A DNA stretch of 16,373 bases from NCBI GenBank assembly GCA_023433655.1, contig JAEYUE010000064.1:1-16373 (forward strand), read 5' to 3'. Both the position numbers and the translations under genes were made by a program. The notes under the pieces are model-generated. The model saw nothing but the letters and a program-made list of their open reading frames with translations, was not told the DNA's origin and ran no database searches. Numbering within the stretch: the stretch's first letter is position 1; every line of letters starts with the position of its first letter. Shown one piece after another: positions 6,111 to 13,262 of the stretch. This DNA comes from Pseudomonadota bacterium (GTDB lineage: Bacteria; Pseudomonadota; Alphaproteobacteria; Caulobacterales; Caulobacteraceae).

Positions 6111-8189
6111 ATGATCAACCGTCGTTCCCTGATCACCACCAGCGCCGCGGTCGCCGCCGTTCCGGTCGCCGCCCCGGCCCAGGAGGCGGCCCCGGCCGGC
6201 GGGCCGCAGCCGGGGGTCGCCCGCGCCGCCTCGCCCGAGGGCGTGATCGCCGTCGAGGTGGAAGCCAACAACGACGGCTTCGTCTCGTATTCGGTCAGCC
6301 GGCTCGGACGCCGGATCATCGCCCCGTCGCGGCTGGGCTTCCTGCTCACTGACGCCCGCAAGCTCGAGCGCGCCTTCGGCATCCTCGACCAGACCGTCAC
6401 GTCGCATGACGACACCTGGGAGCAGCCGTGGGGCGAGCGGCGCTTCATCCGCAATCGCTACAACGAACTGCGGATCCAGCTGCAGGAGCGCTGGGGCGAG
6501 AGGCGCCGCATGGACGTGGTCTTCCGCCTCTATGACGACGGCCTCGGCTTCCGCTACGAGTTTCCCGAGCAGGAAAACCTCAAAACCGTCAACATAGGCG
6601 CCGAGCTGACCGAGTTCGCCGTCGCCGACCCCGGCACGGCCTGGTGGCTGCCGGCCTTCGAGTACAATCGCGCCGAATATCTCTACAACCGCACCGACAT
6701 CGACGCCGTCGGCGTCAGCCAGACCCCGCTGACGATGCGGCTGGAGGACGGAACCCACCTGTCGATCCACGAGGCCGCGCTGGTCGACTACGCCGGCATG
6801 AATCTCCGCCGCGTCGAGGGCGGCAAGTTCCGCGCCATGCTGACCCCCGGCCTGACCAGCGCGGCGGTGGTGCGCGAGGCGCCGTTCCACACCCCGTGGC
6901 GCACCCTGCAGATCGCCGACCAGGCTGGCGGACTGGTCGAGTCCGGCCTGATCCTGAACCTCAACGAGCCCAACAAGCTGGGCGACGTCAGCTGGTTCAA
7001 GCCGATGAAGTACGTCGGCATCTGGTGGGACATGCACCTCGACACCCGCAGCTGGAACTCGGGTCCCAAGCACGGCGCCACCACCGAATACACCCTGCGC
7101 CACATCGACTTCGCGGCCGAGCACGGCTTCGGCGGGGTGCTGGTCGAGGGCTGGAACGTCGGCTGGGACGGCGAGTGGTTCGGCACGGGCTGGGGCTACA
7201 GCTTCACCCAGCCCTATCCCGACTTCGACATCGAGCGCGTGGCCGCCTACGCCCGCCAGAAGGGGGTCGAGATCGTCGGCCACCACGAGACCGGCGGCAA
7301 CGCCTTCCACTACGAGCAGCAGCTGGACGCCGCCTTCGCCCAGATGCAGCGCTTCGGCTGGCACTCGGTGAAGACCGGCTACGTCGCCGACGCCGGCGGC
7401 GCGCGGGTCGGGACTGGCGACGGCCAGTCCGCCCTCGCCTGGCACGAGGGCCAGCACATGGCCCGCCACCACCTCCACGTCGTCGAGACGGCCGCAAAAT
7501 ACCAGGTGGCGGTCAACGCCCACGAGCCGATCAAGGACACCGGCCTGCGCCGGACGTATCCCAACACCATCAGCCGCGAGGGCGCGCGCGGCATGGAGTA
7601 CGCCGCCTGGGGCCAGCCGGCCAATCCGCCGGAGCACGAGCCGAACCTCGTCTTCACCCGCCTGCTGGCCGGGCCGATGGACTATACGCCGGGCATCTTC
7701 GGCATGCAGACCCGCGTCCCCGAGGGCGTCGCCACCACCTGGGCCAAGCAGCTGGCGCTGTACGTCGTCATCTACAGTCCGATCCAGATGGCCGCCGACC
7801 TGCTGGAGAACTACGAGGCCAACCCGGCCCCGTTCCAGTTCATCAAGGACGTCGCCGTCGATTGGCACGAGACCCGGGTGCTGAACGGCGAGGTCGGCGA
7901 CTTCGTCACCATCGCCCGCAAGGACCGCAACTCGGATGAGTGGTTCCTCGGCTCGATCACCGACGAACGACCGCGCGTGCTCACCGCCCCGCTCGGCTTC
8001 CTCGATCCCGGCCGCCGCTACCGCGCCGAGATCTACGCCGACGGTCCGGGGGCCAACTTCACCGACAACCGCACGGCCATCGACATCTCGGCCCGCGAGG
8101 TCACCTCGGCCGACGTGCTGGCCCTGCGCCTCGCCCCCGGCGGCGGCCAGGCCATCCGCTTCGTGCCGCTGGGCCGCGTCCGTCGTTGA
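6111..8189 (+). CDS. Secreted GH97 alpha-glucosidase (SusB-like, inverting type)
   Basis: 692 residues from ATG 6111, with GGAG (6098-6101) nine bases upstream. The upstream in-frame ATG at 6054 is rejected because it lies in the operator region and hides the signal peptide. The signal peptide reads NRRSLITTSAAVAAVPVAAPA, cut after about residue 23; NRRSLI fits a twin-arginine (Tat) motif. GH97 architecture: an N-terminal beta-sandwich, then a catalytic barrel carrying HHETGG (E393), VNAHEP (E472), REGARGME (E490, E496) and GPMDYTPGIF. Spacing from E472 to E490 and E496 equals that of E508, E526 and E532 in Bacteroides SusB, and E393 occupies the place of E439. The inverting acid, base and calcium ligands therefore seem present. 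It should release glucose from the non-reducing ends of maltodextrins in the periplasm. First gene of an operon with the MFS carrier (28-base gap) and GH15. Confidence 0.94.
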   Translation: MINRRSLITTSAAVAAVPVAAPAQEAAPAGGPQPGVARAASPEGVIAVEVEANNDGFVSYSVSRLGRRIIAPSRLGFLLTDARKLERAFGILDQTVTSHDDTWEQPWGERRFIRNRYNELRIQLQERWGERRRMDVVFRLYDDGLGFRYEFPEQENLKTVNIGAELTEFAVADPGTAWWLPAFEYNRAEYLYNRTDIDAVGVSQTPLTMRLEDGTHLSIHEAALVDYAGMNLRRVEGGKFRAMLTPGLTSAAVVREAPFHTPWRTLQIADQAGGLVESGLILNLNEPNKLGDVSWFKPMKYVGIWWDMHLDTRSWNSGPKHGATTEYTLRHIDFAAEHGFGGVLVEGWNVGWDGEWFGTGWGYSFTQPYPDFDIERVAAYARQKGVEIVGHHETGGNAFHYEQQLDAAFAQMQRFGWHSVKTGYVADAGGARVGTGDGQSALAWHEGQHMARHHLHVVETAAKYQVAVNAHEPIKDTGLRRTYPNTISREGARGMEYAAWGQPANPPEHEPNLVFTRLLAGPMDYTPGIFGMQTRVPEGVATTWAKQLALYVVIYSPIQMAADLLENYEANPAPFQFIKDVAVDWHETRVLNGEVGDFVTIARKDRNSDEWFLGSITDERPRVLTAPLGFLDPGRRYRAEIYADGPGANFTDNRTAIDISAREVTSADVLALRLAPGGGQAIRFVPLGRVRR

Positions 8190-8217
8190 CCTGAAGCTCG
8201 GCGGGGAGGCCGACGCC

Positions 8218-9762
8218 ATGACCACCACCACCCCTGAAGGCCTCGCGCCGGGCACGACAGCGACCGCCGTCCGCCCGCGCCTCAGCGGCTGGGCGATCTG
8301 GAACATGTGCGTCGGCTTCTTCGGCATCCAGATCGGCTTCGGCCTCCAGAACGCCAACACCAGCCGCATCTTCCAGACCCTCGGCGCCGAGGTGGACAGC
8401 CTCGCCATCCTTTGGATCGCGGCCCCTCTGACCGGCCTGCTGGTCCAGCCCCTTGTCGGCCATTTCAGCGACCGCACCTGGGGCCCGCTGGGCCGCCGCC
8501 GGCCCTACTTCCTGGTCGGCGCGATCCTGACCACCCTCGCGCTGGTGGTCATGCCGCACAGTCCGTGGCTCTGGATGGCGGCGTCGATGCTCTGGATCAT
8601 GGACGCCTCGATCAACATCACCATGGAGCCGTTCCGGGCCTTCGTCGGAGACAACCTGCCCGAGGAACAGCGCACCACCGGCTATTCGATGCAGAGCTTC
8701 TTCATCGGGGCCGGGGCGGTGTTCGCCTCCTGCCTGCCATGGATTCTGACCGAGTGGTTCTCCGTCGCCGCCACCGCCCCCGAGGGCGTGGTGCCGATGG
8801 CGGTGCGCATCTCCTTCTACGTCGGCGCCGCCGCCCTGCTGGCCGCCGTCCTCTGGACCGTCTTCACCACCCGCGAGTACAGCCCCGAACAGATCGACGC
8901 TTTCGAGGCGGCGCGCGACGCCGGTCACGCTCCGGCCGCCGCCCGCTCCCGGAACGCCTGGTACACCGGCGGCCTTCTGTGGGCCCTCGCCGGCTCCCTC
9001 GGCGTGGCGGCGGTGGGCGCCCTCGACCTGCAGAAGGAGCTCTACATCCTCGCCGGCTTCGTCCTCGCCTTCGGCCTGCTGCAGATGATCGTCGGCGCGC
9101 TCGCCGCCGCCGGCCGCTCCAACGCCCTGACCGAGATCATGGGCGACGTCTTCGCCATGCCCCGGACCATGCAGGGTCTGGCGGTGGTGCAGTTCTTCAG
9201 CTGGTTCGCCCTGTTCGCCATGTGGATCTACCTGACCCCGGCGGTCACCGCCGTGCACTACGCCTCGCCCGACCCGACCTCGGCCGGCTACGGCGAAGGG
9301 GCCAACTGGGTCGGGGTGCTGATGGGGATCTACAACGGCATCGCCGCCCTGGCCGCCTTCCTGATCCCCGCGCTGGCCGCCCGCACCGGCCTGCGCGCCG
9401 CCCATGCGGTCAACCTGACCCTCGGGGCCGCCGGTTTCCTCGGCGTCTTCCTGATCCGTGATCCGCAGTGGCTGTGGCTGCCGATGATCGGCGTCGGCTT
9501 CGCCTGGGCCAGCATCGTGTCGATGCCCTACGCCATCCTCGCCAACGCCGTGCCGGGTCGGAAGATGGGCCTCTACATGGGGGTGTTCAACATCTTCATC
9601 GTCGTGCCCCAGCTGGTCGCCGCCACCCTGCTCGGGGCGGTGCTGAACGGCCTGTTCGGCGGCCAGCCGATCTTCGCCCTCGTCCTCGGCGCCGTCAGCT
9701 TCCTGATCGCCGCCGTCGCCAGCCTGCTGGTCCCCGCCGCCCCCTCCGCCGTCCGTCCGTGA
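8218..9762 (+). CDS. MFS/GPH-type sugar transporter (sucrose/maltose carrier, MalY-like)
   Basis: 514 residues from ATG 8218, with GGGGAGG (8203-8209) eight bases upstream. It is an inner-membrane protein. GFFGIQIGFGLQNANTSRIF in the first helix and DRTWGPLGRRRPYF (85-98) after the second are signatures of the sucrose/maltose proton symporter group. RAFVGDNLPEEQR and VQFFSWFALFAMWIYLTPAV (from about 322) are further landmarks. I count about 14 hydrophobic stretches rather than 12: a pair at about 248-268 and 275-298 lies between the N- and C-terminal halves. Flanked by secreted GH97 and GH15, it probably imports maltose, and possibly glucose, much as C. crescentus MalY does. Substrate is inferred from context. 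The 3' end is eight bases from the GH15 start. Confidence 0.93.
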   Translation: MTTTTPEGLAPGTTATAVRPRLSGWAIWNMCVGFFGIQIGFGLQNANTSRIFQTLGAEVDSLAILWIAAPLTGLLVQPLVGHFSDRTWGPLGRRRPYFLVGAILTTLALVVMPHSPWLWMAASMLWIMDASINITMEPFRAFVGDNLPEEQRTTGYSMQSFFIGAGAVFASCLPWILTEWFSVAATAPEGVVPMAVRISFYVGAAALLAAVLWTVFTTREYSPEQIDAFEAARDAGHAPAAARSRNAWYTGGLLWALAGSLGVAAVGALDLQKELYILAGFVLAFGLLQMIVGALAAAGRSNALTEIMGDVFAMPRTMQGLAVVQFFSWFALFAMWIYLTPAVTAVHYASPDPTSAGYGEGANWVGVLMGIYNGIAALAAFLIPALAARTGLRAAHAVNLTLGAAGFLGVFLIRDPQWLWLPMIGVGFAWASIVSMPYAILANAVPGRKMGLYMGVFNIFIVVPQLVAATLLGAVLNGLFGGQPIFALVLGAVSFLIAAVASLLVPAAPSAVRP

Positions 9763-9770
9763 GCCCCGCC

Positions 9771-12152
9771 ATGCGTCTGTCCCTCCTCCTCTCCGGCGTC
9801 GCCGCCTTCGCCCTCTCCGCGCCCGCCCTCGCCCAGGTCGCCCCCGGCGCGCCCGGCGAGACGCCGACTTGGGTCAACGCCGCCAAGACCGGCGCCGGCG
9901 CCTCCTGGGAAGCCTATGTCGATGGCCAGTACCGCGACGGCGGCCCGACCGGAGACGCCTCCCACGTCTGGTTCTCCATCGCCGACGGCGTCCTGACCGA
10001 GACCATGTACGGCCTGATCCACGAGGCGCAGATCAAACAGCTGCGCTTCGCCGTGGTCACGGAGGACGGCCTGTCGGTCGAGGGGACCGACACCACGAGC
10101 CGCACCGAATACCTGCACACGGACGAGGCGGGCCGCCCGCTGTCGCCGGCCTACCGGGTGATCACCACGGACAAGCAGGGCCGCTACGAGATCGAGAAGC
10201 GCATCTACACCAGCCCCGACGATCAGGCACTGGTGGTGCGCGCCACGATCCGGGCGCTGCAAGGCGACCTCACCCCCTACCTGCTGCTTGAGCCGCACAT
10301 GGCCAACACCGGCGTTGGCGACCGGGGCTGGCATTCGACCGCGCCCCTGACCCAGCCCACCCCGGACGGCTCGACGAGCTACAGCGTGCTGCACGCGGCG
10401 GAGGGAGACGTCCATCTCGCCCTGTGGGCCAGCGCGGCCTTCGAGGCCCAGAGCGTCGGCTTCGTCGGCGTCTCCGACGGCCTGACCGACCTCGCCGACG
10501 GCCGGCTGGACGACCGCTACGAGACCACCGGTCCAGAGGGCGGCAACATCATGCTGACGGGCCAGTTGCCGACCCTGCAGGCGGGCGAGACCCTGTCGCG
10601 CGACTTCGTCATCGGTTTCGGGGACAGCGAGCCCGGCGCGGTGCGCGAGGCGACCCGGCCGTTTGTCACCGGCCTCGACGAGGTCCTCCGCCGCTTCAAC
10701 GGCGAGGGCGACCGCATCGGCTGGGAAGACTACCTCACCTCCCTCGACCAGCTGCCGCGCCTCGCCGAACAGGCCACCGACGGCGGCAGGCTGGCGTACG
10801 CCTCGGCCCTGATGCTCAAGGTGCAGGAGGACCGCACCCACGCCGGCGCCCTGATCGCCTCGCTGTCGAATCCGTGGGGCGACACCGTCGACGCCACCAA
10901 CCCCTCGACCGGCTACAAGGCCGTCTGGCCGCGCGACTTCTACCAGGTCGCCATGGCGCTGCGCGCGCTCGGCGACACCGAGACGCCTCTGGCCGCCTTC
11001 CGCTACCTGCCGCAGGTGCAGGTGGACGCGCAGACGGCCGGCAATACGGGCGCCACCGGCTGGTTCCTGCAGAAGACCTGGGTCGACGGCACGATCGAGT
11101 GGGTCGGGGTCCAGCTGGACCAGACCGCCATGCCCATCATGCTGGGCTGGAAGCTGTGGAAGGCCGGCCTCGTCTCCGACGCCGAGATGACGCGCATGTA
11201 CGGGCGGATGATCAAACCGGCCGCCGACTTCCTCGTCGACGGCGGCACGGTCGGCCTGCTGTGGAACGACCGCCGGATCACCCCGCCGTGGACCCAGCAG
11301 GAGCGCTGGGAGGAGCAGGAGGGCTATTCGCCCTCCACCACCGCGGCCGTCATCGCCGGCCTGACCACGGCCGCCGACATCGCCCGCGCCTCGGGCGATC
11401 CGGCCTCGGCCGACCGCTACCAGGCCGCCGCTGACGACTACGCCTCGAAGATCGAGAGCCGGATGTTCACCACCAACGGCGAATGGGGCGACGGCCGCTA
11501 CTTCGTGCGCATCACCCGCAACGAGGACCCCAACGACAAGGCCCCGATCGGGGAGAACAACGGCCAGCCCGCCCATGCCGAGGACCGCATCGTCGACGGC
11601 GGCTTCCTCGAACTGGTCCGCTACGGCGTCCGCGCCCCGGACGCCCCCTCCATCCTCGCCACCCTGCCCGAGTACGACGACCAGAGCCGCGAGGACCGCT
11701 TCCGGGTCCGTTATGACGTGAACGGGGTTCCCGCCTTCCGCCGCTACGGCAACGACGGCTACGGCGAGCAGACCGACACCGGCGGCAACTACGGCGTCGG
11801 CGGCGAGATGCACCCCGGCCAGCGCGGCCGCCTTTGGCCCTTCTTCACCGGCGAGCGCGGCCACTACGAACTGGCCGCCCGCCTCGCCCGCGGCGAGACC
11901 GACCTGACCCCGATCCGCGAGGTCTACGTCCGCGGCATGGAGTCCTTCGCCAACGGCGGCCTGCTGCTGCCGGAACAGGCCTGGGACGGCGTCGGCCACC
12001 CCACCGCGCACGACTATGCACTCGGGGAAGGCACCAACTCCGCCACCCCCCTGGCGTGGACCCACGCTGAATACATCAAGCTGCTGCGCTCCCTCGCCGA
12101 TCGCGCGGTCTGGGACCGCTACGCCCCGGTCGAGGACCGCTTCGCCCGCTAG
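9771..12152 (+). CDS. Secreted GH15 glucoamylase
   Basis: 793 residues from ATG 9771, eight bases after the transporter stop. No good Shine-Dalgarno is visible, so translation probably depends on coupling. Signal peptide MRLSLLLSGVAAFALSAPALA is cut before Q. Residues about 23-300 look like the bacterial glucoamylase/glucodextranase N-terminal beta-sandwich (VLTETMYG, TEYLHTDE). The catalytic (alpha/alpha)6 part shows YKAVWPRDFYQVAMALRALG (WPRD, D389), RWEEQEGYSPST (general acid E514) and LLPEQAWDG (general base E735), then PLAWTHAEYIKLLRSL at the C terminus. It should remove beta-D-glucose from the non-reducing ends of maltodextrins or starch outside the cytoplasm. This makes it partly redundant with GH97. 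A glucodextranase (alpha-1,6) activity cannot be excluded from sequence alone. Confidence 0.92.
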   Translation: MRLSLLLSGVAAFALSAPALAQVAPGAPGETPTWVNAAKTGAGASWEAYVDGQYRDGGPTGDASHVWFSIADGVLTETMYGLIHEAQIKQLRFAVVTEDGLSVEGTDTTSRTEYLHTDEAGRPLSPAYRVITTDKQGRYEIEKRIYTSPDDQALVVRATIRALQGDLTPYLLLEPHMANTGVGDRGWHSTAPLTQPTPDGSTSYSVLHAAEGDVHLALWASAAFEAQSVGFVGVSDGLTDLADGRLDDRYETTGPEGGNIMLTGQLPTLQAGETLSRDFVIGFGDSEPGAVREATRPFVTGLDEVLRRFNGEGDRIGWEDYLTSLDQLPRLAEQATDGGRLAYASALMLKVQEDRTHAGALIASLSNPWGDTVDATNPSTGYKAVWPRDFYQVAMALRALGDTETPLAAFRYLPQVQVDAQTAGNTGATGWFLQKTWVDGTIEWVGVQLDQTAMPIMLGWKLWKAGLVSDAEMTRMYGRMIKPAADFLVDGGTVGLLWNDRRITPPWTQQERWEEQEGYSPSTTAAVIAGLTTAADIARASGDPASADRYQAAADDYASKIESRMFTTNGEWGDGRYFVRITRNEDPNDKAPIGENNGQPAHAEDRIVDGGFLELVRYGVRAPDAPSILATLPEYDDQSREDRFRVRYDVNGVPAFRRYGNDGYGEQTDTGGNYGVGGEMHPGQRGRLWPFFTGERGHYELAARLARGETDLTPIREVYVRGMESFANGGLLLPEQAWDGVGHPTAHDYALGEGTNSATPLAWTHAEYIKLLRSLADRAVWDRYAPVEDRFAR

Positions 12153-12184
12153 CGCCAGGGCGCGGCGGGGTCTAACGAGGGCGG

Positions 12185-13204
12185 ATGACCCAGGGTCCCG
12201 TCCTCGTCACCGGCTCGGCCGGCTTCGTCGGCTATCACACCGCCCGCCGCCTTCTGGTGCGCGGCGAGACCGTGGTCGGCGTCGACAATCTGAACGCCTA
12301 CTACGATCCGGCGCTGAAGCAGGCGCGGCTGGCACGGCTCCAGGCACTGCCCGGCTATGTCCACTACACCCTGGACCTCGCCGACCGCGACGGCATGCGG
12401 GCCCTGTTCGCTGAACATTCGCCGCGCCGCATCGTCCACCTCGGGGCCCAGGCCGGAATCCGCTACAGCGTCGAGAATCCGGAGAGCTACGTCGATTCCA
12501 ACGTCGTCGGCTTCCTGACCGTGCTGGAAGGCGCTCGCGCGGTGCAGGCCGAGCATCTCGTGTTCGCCTCGACCAGCTCGGTCTACGGCGCCTCCGCGGC
12601 CCTGCCCTTCTCGGTGCAGCAGGGGGTCGCCCATCCGCTCAACGTCTACGCCGCCACCAAGATCGCCAATGAGGCGATGGCGCACTCCTACGCCTACATC
12701 TTCGGCATCCCGTCGACCGGCCTGCGCTTCTTCACCGTCTACGGGCCGTGGGGCCGCCCGGACATGGCCCTGTTCAAGTTCACCCGCGCCATCCTCGAGG
12801 GCCGCCCCATCGACGTCTATGGCGAGGGCGCCATGGAGCGTGACTTCACCTACGTCGACGACATCGTCGACGGGGTGATCGCGGCGCTGGACGACGTGGC
12901 CTGCAAGGATCCTGCGTGGCAGGCTGACGCTCCCGGCCAGGCGACCAGCGGGGTGGCCCCGTGGCGTCTGCTCAATCTCGGCGCCGGCCGCCGCGAGAAG
13001 CTGTCGCGCTATATCGAGGTGCTGGAACAGGCGCTTGGCCAGAAGGCGATCCTCAACATCCTGCCCACCCAGGAGGGCGAGATGACCCGCACAGAAGCCG
13101 ACGTGAGCGAGACCCGTACCGCCCTCGGCTACGATCCCGGGACCCCCATCGACGTCGGGGTCGGCCGCTTCGTCGACTGGTATCGCGACTTCTACGCCGT
13201 CTGA
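12185..13204 (+). CDS. NAD-dependent sugar epimerase, probable UDP-glucuronate 4-epimerase
   Basis: 339 residues from ATG 12185, with GAGGG (12177-12181) close upstream. It is an extended short-chain dehydrogenase. The NAD loop is TGSAGFVG (9-16), the Ser/Thr catalytic segment is ASTSSVYG (128-135) and the catalytic pair is Y155/K159 in YAATK. The stretch RPDMALFKFTRAILEGRPID and the following RDFTYVDDIVDG closely follow CapI/LpsL-type UDP-glucuronate 4-epimerases, which make UDP-galacturonate for capsule, LPS or other envelope glycans. The C-terminal FVDWYRDFY is also typical. It sits 32 bases after the glucoamylase on the same strand without a terminator, so read-through from the glucan operon is possible. 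A direct role in starch use is not evident. UDP-glucose 4-epimerase is a less likely alternative. Confidence 0.88.
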   Translation: MTQGPVLVTGSAGFVGYHTARRLLVRGETVVGVDNLNAYYDPALKQARLARLQALPGYVHYTLDLADRDGMRALFAEHSPRRIVHLGAQAGIRYSVENPESYVDSNVVGFLTVLEGARAVQAEHLVFASTSSVYGASAALPFSVQQGVAHPLNVYAATKIANEAMAHSYAYIFGIPSTGLRFFTVYGPWGRPDMALFKFTRAILEGRPIDVYGEGAMERDFTYVDDIVDGVIAALDDVACKDPAWQADAPGQATSGVAPWRLLNLGAGRREKLSRYIEVLEQALGQKAILNILPTQEGEMTRTEADVSETRTALGYDPGTPIDVGVGRFVDWYRDFYAV

Positions 13205-13206
13205 GA

Positions 13207-13253
13207 CAGACGAAAGGGCGGAGCCGTCGCCGGCCCCGCCCTTCCGGCGTCTG
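13207..13253. terminator. Hairpin between convergent epimerase and M16 genes
   Basis: AAGGGCGG (13214-13221) pairs with CCGCCCTT (13236-13243), and an inner GCC/GGC (13223-13225/13232-13234) extends the stem. Outer arms CAGACG (13207-13212) and CGTCTG (13248-13253) add six pairs. On the minus strand the stem is followed by TTTCGTCTGTCT, so it best serves the M16 gene ending at 13263. On the plus strand there is no T-run. Confidence 0.6.
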
Positions 13254-13262
13254 CAGCGATGA

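Noticed and set aside
3172..6114. 980-codon plus-strand ORF across the alpha-glucosidase and LacI genes
   Set aside because: Arg/Pro-rich shadow frame that crosses two well-supported genes on opposite strands and has no recognisable domain.
6000..8477. 825-codon minus-strand ORF opposite GH97
   Set aside because: Antisense shadow of the GH97 gene and the start of the transporter; repetitive Val/Ala/Gly composition.
9573..12065. 830-codon minus-strand ORF opposite the glucoamylase
   Set aside because: Antisense shadow; the plus strand carries the full set of GH15 motifs.
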